From Phytophthora hibernalis (lineage: Eukaryota > Oomycota > Peronosporomycetes > Peronosporales > Peronosporaceae): DNA of 64,000 nt. The stretch is taken from the NCBI GenBank assembly GCA_012656075.1, contig JAAKBF010000287.1, positions 149,327-213,326 on the forward strand, given 5' to 3'. The notes under the pieces were generated by a model. That model worked only from the letters and a program-made list of their open reading frames with translations, searched no databases and was not told the origin of the DNA. Position numbers and translations under genes: made by a program. The first letter of the stretch is position 1, and each line of letters starts with the position of its first letter. Below are positions 21,365-32,280 of the stretch, piece by piece.

Positions 21365-23572
21365 ATGAAGTTCTGGCTTTACTCGAGCGCGAGCCTCGTG
21401 GCCTGCGTGGGGCTGCTCTGGTACACGTATGTGACGCGGCAGCAGTTCTACCCGTCCGTGATCTACCTCGTGACCTCCAAGGTCAGTGTCCTGGTGCTGG
21501 GCAACGCGGGCCTCGTACTTACGACGCTATTCGGGAGGTTCCTCAAAACTTTTTCTTGGGACACTTCGGGATGCGGAAGTGGAGGTGAGTGATTGTCATG
21601 GTGAAAATTAAATGCGGAGGGGATTCTCTAATCTTACTTTTTAAAGTTACTGCATGAAAATGTACGCTACGCCGTGACGGAGACGTGTCTGGCGCTCACG
21701 ATCTTCCGTGAGGAGATCTCGTTCCACGTCATGGTGCTGTTCACGGCACTCGTGTTCCTCAAGATCTTCCACTGGCTGGCACAGGCCAGGATCGAGTTTG
21801 TGAGTGGGTCTCTCATATTTTATAATTTATTAATTACTGACTTGGGTTGTCTGGTAGATTGAACAAACGGACGTCATCTCTCGTCTCACTCATGTGAGAC
21901 TTGTGGGACTCATGACCATGCTCGCAGCTGTAGACACGGGATTCGTGGTGTGGTGCTCACTGAAAGTGATGGAGATGGGCCCCTCGGTCTTCATCCTTTT
22001 TGGATTTGAGGTGGATATTACTGCAGAAAATGAGAGGTTGTTGGTACTTAATTTTATTTTGTTGCTGGCAGTTCCTGATTTTGCTGGTGACTATCGTGGC
22101 CACTTTCCTGCGCTACGTGCTGTACGTGGTGGACTCTCGGATGGACGGGGCCTGGACCAACAAGTTCACGTACCTCTTCTACCTGGAGCTCGTTTCGGAA
22201 GTCACCAAGTTGGTTGTGTACTTGGTACGAACAACCGCTTCAAGTGGGAGGTTTTTATGTGTTTGCTGACTTTTGACTTTTGCAGGTCTTTTTCATGCTT
22301 ATTTTCACGTACTACGGCATGCCGCTGCACATTGTGCGTGACCTGTGGATTTCCATCAAGAACTTGCAGCGGCGTATCGCGTCGTACTTCCGCTATAGGA
22401 AAATCACCGCCCACTTGAACGAGCGTTTCCCGAACCCAACGGAAGAAGAACTGCAGGAGACGGACAGAACGTGCATTATCTGCCGCGAGGAAATGACCCC
22501 AGACGCCTGCAAGAAGCTGCCATGCTCGCACATTTTCCACGTGGACTGCCTCAAAATGTGGGTCCAGCGCCAGCAAACGTGCCCAACGTGTCGCTCCACC
22601 ATTCCGACAGGACCGCGTCGTCCGACTGCTGTTCCTGATGGACCCGCTGCTCGCGCTGCACGACCTGCTGCAGAGAACAACAATGTGCCACAAGCAGCGG
22701 CAGTCGCTCCCGCAGCACAAGCTCAGCGACCTGCTGCACCTGGTGCTCCTCGTTTCCGGTTTGGAGTTGCATTCGGGCGGGTTGTTCCGCCGCCGAATCC
22801 TACTGGAGCTGCTGCTCCGACGGCTCCTGCGGGAACGACTCAACCCGCGACGCCTCCAGGGTCTGCGGGTTTCCCCGCTGCTGCACCTGGTCATCCGTTT
22901 GCTGCTGGCTATCCGAACCCGTACATGTCGCCAATGATGTTTGGCCCTGGTATGGGTCCACCCTTTGGCTTTGGTATGCCAGGTGCATACGGTATGATGC
23001 CTCCTTTGGCATGCCCCTCTCGGTCCGCAGTCGCAGCAGGGTTTGCAACAGCCCGGTGTGGACCCTGATAGCATTCAGCGCCAGATCGACCTGCTGCATG
23101 CTCAACTGGCAGTGCTGCAAGCTTCAGCAGCGCAGTTTGGTGCCTCGCATCAGCCCCAAGGTGTACAGCAACCGCCTGCTTCGGCACCAACGACACAAAC
23201 ACAAAGTGGAAATCTAGCTGAAACCACCCTCGCACCCCCTCTATCGGCCCCGGCTGCTCCCTCTGGAATCCCAGAAGTACCTGTCGCTGCTGCACCTGTA
23301 CCAGCCCCAGTGGAGGCGTCTGAAGCTGCCGCAGCTGCTGCACCTTCGGGGAGGACCTAGAAGAGAAACGTCCGATCCCGAGGCAGCAACAGGAGCGTGT
23401 TCAACCAGCTGCACCAGCAAGTGAGCCCTCTGCTTCGCTTCCACAGGAGTCCAAGATTCCAGCGGCCCCGCAGACAGAGGCCGAACGCCGCAGGGAAGAG
23501 TTGCGTCAACGCTACAACCGCATCTACAGCAGCTCATCCGTGAGTGACAACGAAGAGAAGAAGAGCGACTGA
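21365..23572 (+). CDS. HRD1: HRD1/synoviolin-type RING E3 ubiquitin ligase
   Basis: ER-associated degradation ligase. Exons 21365-21584, 21647-21799, 21858-22010, 22072-22224 and 22286-23572; introns are 58-62 bp, GT-AG. An N-terminal block of about six TM helices includes the conserved RYAVTETCLALTIFREE. It is followed by a RING-H2 (CIICREEM...CSHIFHVDCLKMW...CPTC) and a Pro/Ala-rich tail with a helix (SIQRQIDLLHAQLAVLQ) and a Glu/Arg-rich end. Breaks are cured by one extra T and one extra G at 21550-21560 (restoring the usual FFLGTLRDAEVE), extra G's near 23008 and 23021, and one at about 23350. All lie in homopolymers. Synteny with housekeeping genes argues for a functional gene. Confidence 0.88.
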
Positions 23573-23700
23573 TCGATACGCAGTTCCTGGCGCCTGCTAA
23601 TATAACACCTGAAAACCGATGCTTACGATGAACATTCAGCAGACAGGATTCTGAAGATGGCTCATTGTAGGTTTCAAGAACCTACACAAGACGTCTCAGC
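23573..23700. other. HRD1 3' flank
   Basis: Short non-coding stretch between the HRD1 stop and the repeat island. No feature seen. Confidence 0.4.
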
Positions 23701-23703
23701 ATG

Positions 23704-24172
23704 CTATTGTCCGGCTTGACTTGGGGTTCCACTCATCGTATTACGCGCCAATGGTTGTTCTTGGCAAGCTTCAGAGCGAGGCGCGTGAAGACCTTCACTG
23801 CTAGAGTTGGGCTGAAAAATACGCACACAAGCGTGATCATCGTTTTCCACGATCACAAATACATGTACTGCCTTTTCGACTTGTGTTTGTACTTGGGGGA
23901 GGATAAAATACCGGGAATCCTCGACTGTGCGCGGAGGCCCCTGCACAATGAGCGCATTGTCTTCATCCTTTCCGAGTTCAGTCACCGGCGACGATGACTT
24001 GCCTGGTTCGCGAAGACTGTGAGGTCAGACGCAGCGATATCGGAGACGTCACTGTCTTCATATTCACCGCATTTCTGACAGCACAAACATATTCGACATC
24101 CACAGAAACAGCAGCAGCCGAGGTCACCGCGTTACCATCTTCGCCCACGAGCTGGAACCAGTTCCGCATCAT
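23704..24172 (-). pseudogene. Crinkler-like N-terminal header relic 1
   Basis: The minus-strand start MMRNWFQLVGEDGNAV, a valine-rich ubiquitin-like stretch and a later fragment (LGKDEDNALIV...PSR-type) resemble the header domain of Crinkler (CRN-like) proteins of oomycetes, with a degenerate LxLFLAK-type motif. The pieces are in two or more frames with stops, and no C-terminal effector domain follows. It abuts a dispersed repeat (24186-24872) directly upstream of its ATG. A related relic lies at 36270-36560 on the opposite strand. Assignment to the CRN family is by motif memory and is tentative. Confidence 0.5.
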
Positions 24173-24185
24173 CACTTCAACGGCA

Positions 24186-24872
24186 AATTTTAACGCAAAC
24201 ATTTGTCTAGATTTTAGTAAGGCCCAGAAAAAGGTTAGATTTTATACGACCCATTTTTTTAATTAATATGTAATTATGGAATCGTAAAAATGCAATACAA
24301 AGTAGGAAATAATTGGATTTCACATAATATGTGAAATCCAATTATTTCCTACTATATGTTTTGTGATAATATCACAAAACATATTATTAAGCTTCGCAAC
24401 ATTTCAATTATTATTATTGAGCATGATAAGTGATATTATAAGTTCATTTGCCACAATGATAATTGCAATGTTGCGAAGCTACAAAATCCCGATATGTTTT
24501 ATTGACAAGGAAAACACCCAATTATGTATTGCTTTTTACGATCGCCAAATATTGCCAAACCAAGAACCTTGATTGTGCGAACGCGACCGCACGGCAACAA
24601 ACAAACCTTTCGTTCAGTTTGTGTGGGGTGCTGGACCAGCCAGCTATTATAGAAGCTGAAACATGGATGAGGACCTACATGCATCTTGATGGTATTAATT
24701 ATCAACACAAGCTAGCACCCACCACGAACTGTTCCGCATACAATGTACTTAGTTTAGAGCTCCCAACAGTATCCTTCAGACACATGCAGCCAGACTGCCC
24801 CGTCTGACGATAACGGTGTCTAATTCTTCAACGATACGTTTACGTGTGCGTCGTTCGCACATGTATCGCTGT
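24186..24872 (+). repeat. Dispersed AT-rich repeat, copy A
   Basis: Begins AATTTTAACGCAAA and ends CGCACATGTATCGCTGTA. Shares long blocks with copies B (27711-28689) and C (33240-34220, inverted): the GTTTTATTGACAAGGAAAAC block, GCCAAACCAAGAACCTTGAT, GTGTGGGGTGCTGG and CATGCATCTTGATGGTATTA. It codes for nothing recognised, so it is probably a non-autonomous transposon. Copy A uniquely holds nested palindromes at 24301-24384. Downstream at 24897-24910 is a TATATATAAAGG motif. Confidence 0.75.
24301..24384. repeat. Two adjacent long palindromes
   Basis: AGTAGGAAATAATTGGATTT plus CACA, spacer TAATA, then its reverse complement, ending near 24353. This is immediately followed by ATATGTTTTGTGATA facing ATATCACAAAACATAT. 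The whole sits between inverted copies of AGCTTCGCAACATT (24391 and about 24467). Confidence 0.85.
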
Positions 24873-25325
24873 ACTGTATCACATGAATCGCTGTACTGTA
24901 TATATAAAGGCAGCTGACGCAGGCCATGATTATAATCATGTAAAATCACATGATTCAGTACAGGATTAATCCTGGATTGTCATTTAGTACAAATAAACGA
25001 AGATCATATGGAGAAGATTCGTGAAGATACCTCGAGGACGAAGAAGATACGAACGTACGGTTATAATTTGTGCCAGGATTAAAACATGATTAGTCATGCT
25101 TGACGCCATGATTACGTCATTGTGTTTCTCGGGATCGACTCACGACTACATGTACACGGAGTCTGGTCGAACCCCATCTGAGTAAGGGCGGGGCATTCGC
25201 TGCGAGGTCATGTAGGTAGAGCGTCAGTATCAACAGTTCTACCCATACACTCCGGGGGTGTCAGAAAGAAGAGAAATGCATTATTGGACGCATTATCAGC
25301 TATCCACCTGTAAAACCTTGTCTAC
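24873..25325. other. AT-rich intergenic, possible LTR remnant
   Basis: Contains a TATA-like TATATATAAAGG, an AATAAA and several short palindromes (ATGATTATAATCAT, AGGATTAATCCT). It could be a decayed LTR promoter region. No partner LTR found, so this is only a suggestion. Confidence 0.25.
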
Positions 25326-26417
25326 TTACTTCGCGACTTGAGTGGAGGGGACATCCTCTTCATCCTTTTCTTCGACGTTGACTGAAGACGGAGGCATCTT
25401 CTCTTCTTCGTCATCTTGTTGCATGTCCACGCCTTGGATCGAGATGAGTCTTCCTGTAAGCAAATAATAGAACAGCTCGAAACGACGTCTTGGCAGAGCG
25501 TTGGCGCTCATGTCCTGGGGTTGTCCTCCAGCGACGAGTCGGATGAACATCCAGCAGACGTACACGCCGCAGCTGAAGGCGTCAAACTGGATGGGGTTGT
25601 TCTGTTGAACGAGATCGTACTCTTGGAGTCCAGAAATCTTGAGTTGGGTGGCGATATCTTTCGCCGCGTTCAGGTAGGAGCCTTGGTTAAGCGGGTCGTA
25701 GTAGAAAATGCGCCTCGCGCTCGCTTTCACCACCAGACAACACCAGTGAGCGTTGTGGAAGTTCAACGGGATCAACACAGACTCCACGCCACTCTCCGCT
25801 ACTTGCTGGAAAACCCTATCGCGAATTGCATTGTCAAGGAGCCCTCCACCCGATTGCCTCGTCCGTTTTTTCAATGTCTCCGCGGCTTGGAATCCAGCAA
25901 ATCTGCATGAGTTAAATTCATCTTGTAACCGCAAACACAGAGCCCTTATTGCCGCGTCCGTGAGCCAGGTTGGTGGTGTAGCTCTGTACAACATAGAGTA
26001 CACGAGGTCCGGCATGTTTGGGACACCTTCGATCACCTTGTAGGGGTAAGTACCCAGCACTTCAGCTGCAACCTTGTTGGCCACGTCATGGTATTCAGCC
26101 GGAAGTGCTGGAATACCTTCACAAGTTAGCCACTTGTGCATATCCAGCCCCAGCTGTATCACGTCCTTCAAGTTCTGCACTCTGGCGAACGTTTCGGTCT
26201 GCTCGCGCGAGAAATTACCCACATCCTTGATAATCACAGTCTCCTTCGCGCCTGACGCCTTCGTCTGCTTTGAATCATTTCCAGACTCTTGGGACGCATC
26301 AATCTCAATAGCGCTCGCAGCCGTGTTCGCTACGGGTAGTATCTTGACGCAGGCCGCCAGTAGCTTGGGTGGGAGAATGTAGAAGGGGTCCATTATCGTG
26401 ACAGGGTTCCTCATCAT
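25326..26417 (-). CDS. Ulp1-type (C48) cysteine protease, transposon-associated
   Basis: 363 aa from ATG 26417. The C-terminal catalytic domain carries the Ulp1/SENP triad: His224 in FHNAHWCC, Asp241 in FYYDPLNQG, and Cys283 in FDAFSCGVYVC, with the usual Gln replaced or displaced. An N-terminal helical region precedes it and an acidic tail follows. The family cleaves SUMO- or ubiquitin-like tags. In oomycetes and plants such genes are often cargo of Mutator-like elements, and here the same strand upstream carries a SWIM zinc finger of MULE type (27165-27590), which supports that origin. The frame is intact, so the protein could be made. Confidence 0.75.
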   Translation of the reverse strand: MMRNPVTIMDPFYILPPKLLAACVKILPVANTAASAIEIDASQESGNDSKQTKASGAKETVIIKDVGNFSREQTETFARVQNLKDVIQLGLDMHKWLTCEGIPALPAEYHDVANKVAAEVLGTYPYKVIEGVPNMPDLVYSMLYRATPPTWLTDAAIRALCLRLQDEFNSCRFAGFQAAETLKKRTRQSGGGLLDNAIRDRVFQQVAESGVESVLIPLNFHNAHWCCLVVKASARRIFYYDPLNQGSYLNAAKDIATQLKISGLQEYDLVQQNNPIQFDAFSCGVYVCWMFIRLVAGGQPQDMSANALPRRRFELFYYLLTGRLISIQGVDMQQDDEEEKMPPSSVNVEEKDEEDVPSTQVAK

Positions 26418-27083
26418 TTTTTGCTGTCCGCTTCTTTGTACTTCACGATCACTCCAGACAGACGACGCTGCGTGTCCGTTAAGGAAGGCTGCTCCCGATC
26501 CAGAGCGTTCAAGTGCCCGCTCAACGATATTTCTCCAGCTAGCTTTCTACCTCTCTGAGCTTGATCGAACCATTTTCTGTCCGTGCGTTCACCAGCCGCC
26601 GTCACTTTTTCAGCTTGCGGGGGCACCCACCTTCCTTGTCTTAGGGTTGAGTTGGATACGAGGAAGAGCTGCTGTCGATTCTGGTTGTAGAAACTCCTCA
26701 GCCTCCTCGCTTTGATCGCCACTGTCACTGGAACTTATGGCAAACTCCAGTTTCAAATCTGAAGCAGATCAACTGCTTTTTGCTTGTGCAGGTTGCAGCT
26801 CCGTCCTGGGCATTTTCCGCTGCCGAACATTCCGCCACTGATTCATTACAAATTCCAGCATCTCGACAAACTCCACGTCATCGTCAATATCAGCCATCTC
26901 CGTGCTGATTAAGTGAGTGACTCGCACTGCTTCTCTATAACGCTGCGCTCGTGTACGGTTTTCAACGAGGCTCACGGTCCCTTTGCTTGCGGGGAAGGTT
27001 TCATACGTGAACTGCTTCACACGCTTTAGGTCACGACTCGTATTTGTCCACCTAGTCATAACCATGGACAAGTCATGGATCAA
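26414..27083 (-). pseudogene. Linker fragments of the MULE-like cassette
   Basis: Two minus-strand frames (26414-26728 and 26769-27083) between the SWIM fragment and the Ulp1 gene. They are helical and charged, with no recognised domain. They probably belong to the same ancestral transcript, now broken by stops and shifts. Confidence 0.4.
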
Positions 27084-27164
27084 AACATGTAAAAAACTGT
27101 TTTGTCCATAAATATAATCATGGACAAAACGTGGTCAAAAGCAAAAACACAACATACAGCCCAC

Positions 27165-27590
27165 TCACCTCGAGTCAATGCGCATCCACGGGATGATGGG
27201 ACCGGGGATTCGCTCGTTATTCCTGTACGCAATATCGTGCCGACACAGGAGCTTCATGGTCATCCCGAATTCGCAGTCGCAGGCCCAGGTGTCCACTCGC
27301 ATGGTATGCGTCTTCGACGGGCCCTGAACCATCACTTCATCCTCATTCGTTGTGCTCAAAGAAAACCGGTAGCGAACTTCGTTAGACAAGGCTCGCGAGT
27401 ATTGCTCTGCTATCTGTTCAGCGACGTAGTGGGAGGTGAAGCGAAGCACGTTGGACATCTCCTCGTCGTAGTTGCTGTTGACGAACTGACCGATCTTCGA
27501 TATGCGATACTTGTACTCATTCTCCACCCGGCGGTCAAACGCCACAAGGGCCTTGACACACCCGCCATGCTCATGGATCCGTCGACACAA
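27165..27590 (-). pseudogene. MULE-type transposase C-terminal fragment with SWIM zinc finger
   Basis: Contains CxC...CxH in the form CDCEFGMTMKLLCRHDIAYR, a SWIM zinc finger, followed by PGPIIPWMRID, typical of the end of Mutator-like/ZSWIM transposase-derived proteins of oomycetes. The DDE catalytic part that should precede it is missing: the sequence upstream (rightward on minus) runs into the inverted duplication at 27674. Truncated relic. Confidence 0.65.
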
Positions 27591-27710
27591 TCCTTAAGCT
27601 TACCAAAAGCTCTCCAACCTGTTGTTGGTGTGGTTTTTGAAGTGTGGAAGCTTCGCGCGGAAAACGGCCGCAATATTTCAGCCAATCCAATTACGTCGCT
27701 AATGCTGGCG

Positions 27711-28689
27711 AATTTTAACGCAAAAGTCGAGATTTTGGTAAATCCCAGAAATATGTCTATATTTTGTGAGATCCAGAATTTGTTTTTAACAAATACAATA
27801 TAATGGGATCGTAAAAATAAGGCAATAAAAATTGGAGTTTTCAAATGCCACGAACTAAGCTTCGCAACATTGCAATTATATTATATTTGATTTTTATTTG
27901 ATTTTTCAATATAAAATATTTGATGTTTCATTTTAATTTTGCAATAATATTAATTGCTCGGTATGTTTTATTGACAAGGAAAACATCCAATTATGTATTG
28001 CTTTTTTACGATCGCAAAGTATTGCCAAACCAAGAACCTTGATTGTGCGAACGCGACCGCACGGCAACCGGTACAAAGCTCTGAAAATGAAAGCGAACAG
28101 CGGTCATCACTGCGTTCACATCAAACGTGTACCAAAACCGTAAGTCATTATTAGTCATGGCTTGACTAATTAGAGAGAAATGGTGTTTTGTTGCTTCAGA
28201 TGACACATACAAGGGCATGATTACGGAGACTTTACTATCATCGCGTGGCAAGTGACGTTTAAAAACATGTGGAAAGGACAAACAAATCTTTCGTTTAGTT
28301 TGTGTGGGGTGCTGGGCCAGCCAGCTATTTAGAAGCTGAAACATGGACGAGGACCTACATGCATCTTGATGGTATTAATTATCAACACAAGCTAGCACCC
28401 ACCACGAACTGTTCCGCGTACAATGTACTTAGTTTAGGCCCTGGTCCAGGTAGCAGAATACATTCTTGTTCCCAACAAGGGGTTAGGGGTTGGGACCAAA
28501 CCAACGTGATTTAGGCTTTTCAGAATATGTGCTGGCCCTGGTCCAAGTGCGCTGGAATGGGCGGGGGATTAGAGCTCCCAACAGTGTCCTTCAGACACAT
28601 GCAACCAGACTGCCCCGTCTGACGATAACGGTGTCTAATCCTTCAACGATACGTTTACGTGTGCATTCGTTCGCACATGTATCGCTGTA
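27711..28689 (+). repeat. Dispersed AT-rich repeat, copy B
   Basis: Longer relative of copy A (979 bp), same ends (AATTTTAACGCAAA and CGCACATGTATCGCTGTA), lacking the nested palindromes. Lies wholly inside the left arm. Confidence 0.75.
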
Positions 28690-28840
28690 TCACAAATTGG
28701 GGTCGCGATCTATTAATACCACAAACCGACAACGATCGATTGCCTTGACCCGAGACCAACCCGAATCCACAAACAACGTCGAGCCCACAAAACTTGGTTA
28801 TATACTGATGGTGTGTATTCTATTCTACGACAGTACAGAC

Positions 28841-29646
28841 TCACAGGTACGCCGTCACGACACGACCGCTCAGCGGTTGCACTGGTCGCGCGTTCTTGCC
28901 GTCGTCCGTGATGGGCAGCTCGCGTAGCTGAGACTGTAGTCGCTCCAGGTCGGCTGTTGACACGTCCACGGGTTTCTTGACCACCCACCAGTCCACGATC
29001 TCGCTACACGCTGGCGTGGTCAGGCTGCCCGGATAGTTGAAGACGCCGTGCGCGTCCGCCGCGTTGTTTACCAGGTCGGCGTACGACGCAAGACTGGCCG
29101 TAGCCGTCGCGTTCGCGCTCACGTTGTCCAACGCGTCCAGCACGGAGACGACCCACGGGTCGCTCTCGCCCTCCACGGCTTTGAAGAACACACCCGTCAC
29201 CAGCAGCGCCGAGCTGTCCGCGTTGCTGTGCACGAAGTGTACCTCGCCGCCCAGGTACTCACCGTTCAGAGTGTGCTCCGATGGCACGTGGATGTGGAAC
29301 TGCAGCATGTCGTACGACGCGCCGCTGGCCGTCACGGCACACGAACCGCCGTTCACGCTGGCTGTGAACGACTCATCCGACTGCGACACGTTGAAGTCGC
29401 CGCACGAGCCGCTGAACGTGAGCGAGCGCTTCTCGGACACGCAACCCGCCGTGGTCTCGATGTCGATGGGCGACTGGCGCGCACCACCGCACGTCGGGTA
29501 GCTCTCGGCCCACTGGTCGGGTCCGACGAGGCTCGTGTCGTTGGTCTTGTATCCCCACGGGGCTCCTCGGCTCCGTCGGCGGCGACATTTGTGGAAGTGA
29601 TTGCGGCGATGGCCATGGTAGCAACGACGGCGGAGAAGATCTTCAT
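28841..29646 (-). CDS. Secreted alpha-carbonic anhydrase, left copy (one-base frameshift)
   Basis: Identical to the intact right copy (32281-33087) except for one missing base shortly after the signal peptide (plus-strand about 29567, GGCTCCTCGG where the other copy implies CCC). The uncorrected frame from 28841 reaches back only to 29440 and lacks the signal peptide; the signal peptide is in another frame. Either this copy is a fresh pseudogene or the base is a consensus error. The three other arm differences have the same nature, so I favour the error. Confidence 0.75.
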
Positions 29647-29706
29647 GGTGAAGTTGATGAGATTGGGGTGTTGGTGTTTAAGTCGGTGTGGTGCTGCGGA
29701 AGCAAG

Positions 29707-32220
29707 TTTGGAAATGGAGTAAAACAAACAGGCTCTGTTCAATTCCAGACGGACTGAGGGTAAACGAGAGCAAGCGTTGTCGGCGTGATGCTGCACCATA
29801 TCGTGGTTCGTACAAGTACATGTAGACCCTTGTGTGATCGGTTGACGGTTTCGTTGCCCAGCCGCTTATCCCGTTCTCTGCGACAACAATCCGTCAACAG
29901 AGTTGAGGAAACGGAATCGGTGACTTGGAAGTTCCAGGTTGGAACTTGACCGTCAACCCCTGTTGTAGGCTGCCGTCGTCGCTGTTCAACATTCAGTATA
30001 CATCTGCTCCAGTTTGTTGATGCGGTGGCTGCGTTGTAGTAAGCGATATGCAGGAAAGCTCAGCAAAGCTTGTCGTTGTGGAAGTTACACACACCAGCAA
30101 ATCGTTAAACGAAGCCTGCTGTCATCACTTCAAGGATCGGGCCCGCTGAAAAGCAGCCGAGTGTTTTCCACATTTCGCCAGCGAGCTCAATCTCGGGAGT
30201 GGTTCGGCCTGGTTTTATCTGATGGAGATTCACGCTGCGCCGTTGATATCCCAAAGCAACGTGGTGAAGGCTGAGTTGGCTCGTTGCGGTGAATCTTCAT
30301 CAGATTAAACCAATGTCGGTGCTACTGTACATGTATGGTACATGTACATGTACTGACATGTGAGTGTCTGGAATGGTTTGAAGATTAACGTTACCAAATA
30401 CCGGTATGTGCGTCTTTAGCATGAACGGAAGCTCCGTAGCGTTCTCTCCGAAAAGAACCGAGAAGAACATCGCATTCATGAAAATCAAGGACATCACCAG
30501 CACACAGCAGATCAATCCATCCCCATACATAACCGAGCAGGTCCAAGGGTGCTTCTGCAAGCCTACCGGTACTCGCTTTGTTTGTCACATGGTCCTGTGC
30601 GCTTTTGAGTCTCGAGGTCGGAAGACAACGCAGGTGAATTCTGGCCAAGATTTTGGAAGACTGTTGGGGATATTTTTAAACGATTTTAGGTGCCCTAAGC
30701 ATTGCACAGTCGCATGCATATCGAATATGGTAGATACAAGAGACTATCGGCAGCTGGAGGGTCGTCGTACCAAATTTCAACTTCCATAGCAAGCAGTGAT
30801 CTTCACCTTCGCCCGGATTTCTTGGCCTTCCCAACGATTGCCTTGCGTGTTGACGGAAGTCTGACCACAGCTAAAATACGAATGTTTTGTCAAGTTGACT
30901 CAGGTAGTTCCTCGGCAAATGTTTCAGGTACTGGTGCGAACGCGACGAACAGCTATTATATGAACTCATGTTGATTTTTTTTTGCCGAGCCTGAAAGTTG
31001 TCTCCAGATAGTTTTGTTTTGGTTTATGAGCAACGAAACGTGTGGCCGCGGTATCAGGACAACATGCACATGGTCTTTTGAACAAGTCGTTTAATAATTA
31101 ACTAACAATCGCCGATGCGACTTTCATGAACTTTACATGTTAGCTGGGGCTCGGGGTGCTAGTATTTGTGTTGTAATACAAAGTTTGTAAATACATGTAC
31201 ACTATCCGAAAACAAACGAGTCTAAGGCTTATAAATCGGAACGCCTGAATTCCACTGACTGCCAATTACATTTACATTTTTCTAAGTTGTCTAAGTTAGC
31301 TTCCTCGTGTCTAAGTTAGCGTACCTCGTGTCTAAGTTAGCGTACCTCGTGTCTAAGTTAGCGTACCTCGTGGTACATGTATTTATGGGTCTTGAGGCTC
31401 CATGTTGGAGCACGACACACGCGTTTCGTCTATACTTCATCGAGCTTCCATTTGTTATTGATCTGCATGTACTGAACCAGGTGATATCCACCGGATGGCA
31501 TGGGCGCATCAGCAAATTCCTAATGTGAACTCTGCCACCTGTACTTGCGCCATTTGAGAAAATAGTCACCGTGTGGCACTCTACGTTGTTGTCCCTGTAC
31601 ATGTGCATGCACAAAATTTGGATTTAATTAGCACAGTAGAATCCTCAATTAATACATATGTATTACAGTAGTACTGATACCGGTAGGAACAGACTTGGAC
31701 TCGTACATACATGTAGGCAAATGTATATCGACAAGTCGCAGGAAGAGCGCTCTATCGCGATAAATACTTTCCCAACGCCGAGCTCCTCGCGGCTTGTCTT
31801 TGCTGTCGTTCCCACGGCAACGTCGATTTTGTGGTCAAAACAGCCGATGAGCCGAGCTGACATGCGTGTGAGTCTTTTCAGGGATCCCGTGTTGAAGTTT
31901 TTATTTGAAAATGCGGTTTGGCGATTTTAGAGCGTGAGTAGCAGCAAATCGTGGCATGCAGACGTTGATGAGGAAACGACAGCATATGGATATCACCGCA
32001 GGCTCACCGAACACCGCCAATATTACCCGTTGCAGTTCATACACGTAGGATATTGCAGACACTCAACGTATGGATGGGAGCGGAGGTTAAGCAAACAGCC
32101 GGCTAATTCAATTAATCACAACGATACACGGCGGCTAGGCTACCTCTGTCCGACGTCATTCTGAAGCGAAGGCAGTGGCGTTGGAGCTCGAACTAACAAC
32201 TCAGCAGCTTCATTTCCGAT
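29707..32220. other. Spacer of the inverted duplication, no gene supported
   Basis: 2.5 kb of unique sequence between the arms. It holds a 21-bp tandem array (31290-31373) and ACATGTACATGT-type palindromes near 30330. Small frames (for example 30406-30789 plus) show no domain. Right edge: the initiator-like TCATTTCC of the intact carbonic anhydrase gene. Confidence 0.5.
31290..31373. repeat. 21-bp tandem repeat, four units
   Basis: Unit TCTAAGTTAGCGTACCTCGTG, four copies, the first with TTCC in place of GTACC. A partial TCTAAGTTG unit precedes it. Located near the centre of the inverted-duplication spacer. Confidence 0.85.
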
Positions 32221-32225
32221 CTTGC
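32210..32225 (+). promoter_or_regulatory. Oomycete-type initiator upstream of carbonic anhydrase
   Basis: TCATTTCCGATCTTGC fits the oomycete Inr consensus YCAYTYY and lies about 70 bp before the ATG. The left copy has CCATTTCCAAACTTGC at the same place, also a match, so the core element straddles the arm boundary in both copies. Confidence 0.45.
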
Positions 32226-32280
32226 TTCCGCAGCACCACACCGACTTAAACACCAACACCCCAATCTCATCAACTTCACC

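Larger units (their letters stand above)
27674..29706 (-). repeat. Inverted duplication, left arm (2,033 bp)
   Basis: Reverse complement of 32221-34257. I aligned the arms by eye across most of their length and found no substitutions. The four differences are homopolymer contractions in this arm: AAAA/AAAAA at about 28135, GGGGG/GGGGGG at about 28565, GGGG/GGGGG at about 28700, and CC/CCC in the carbonic anhydrase gene at about 29567. Contents: dispersed repeat copy B and a carbonic anhydrase gene. Confidence 0.92.

Noticed and set aside
22202..23074. 290-aa minus-strand frame over the HRD1 RING region
   Set aside because: Arg/Ser-rich shadow of a strongly conserved RING-encoding exon.
25140..25260. 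Possible tRNA gene (GGTCGAACCCC motif)
   Set aside because: No cloverleaf with a 7-bp acceptor stem could be drawn around it. I found no tRNA or rRNA gene in the window by eye.
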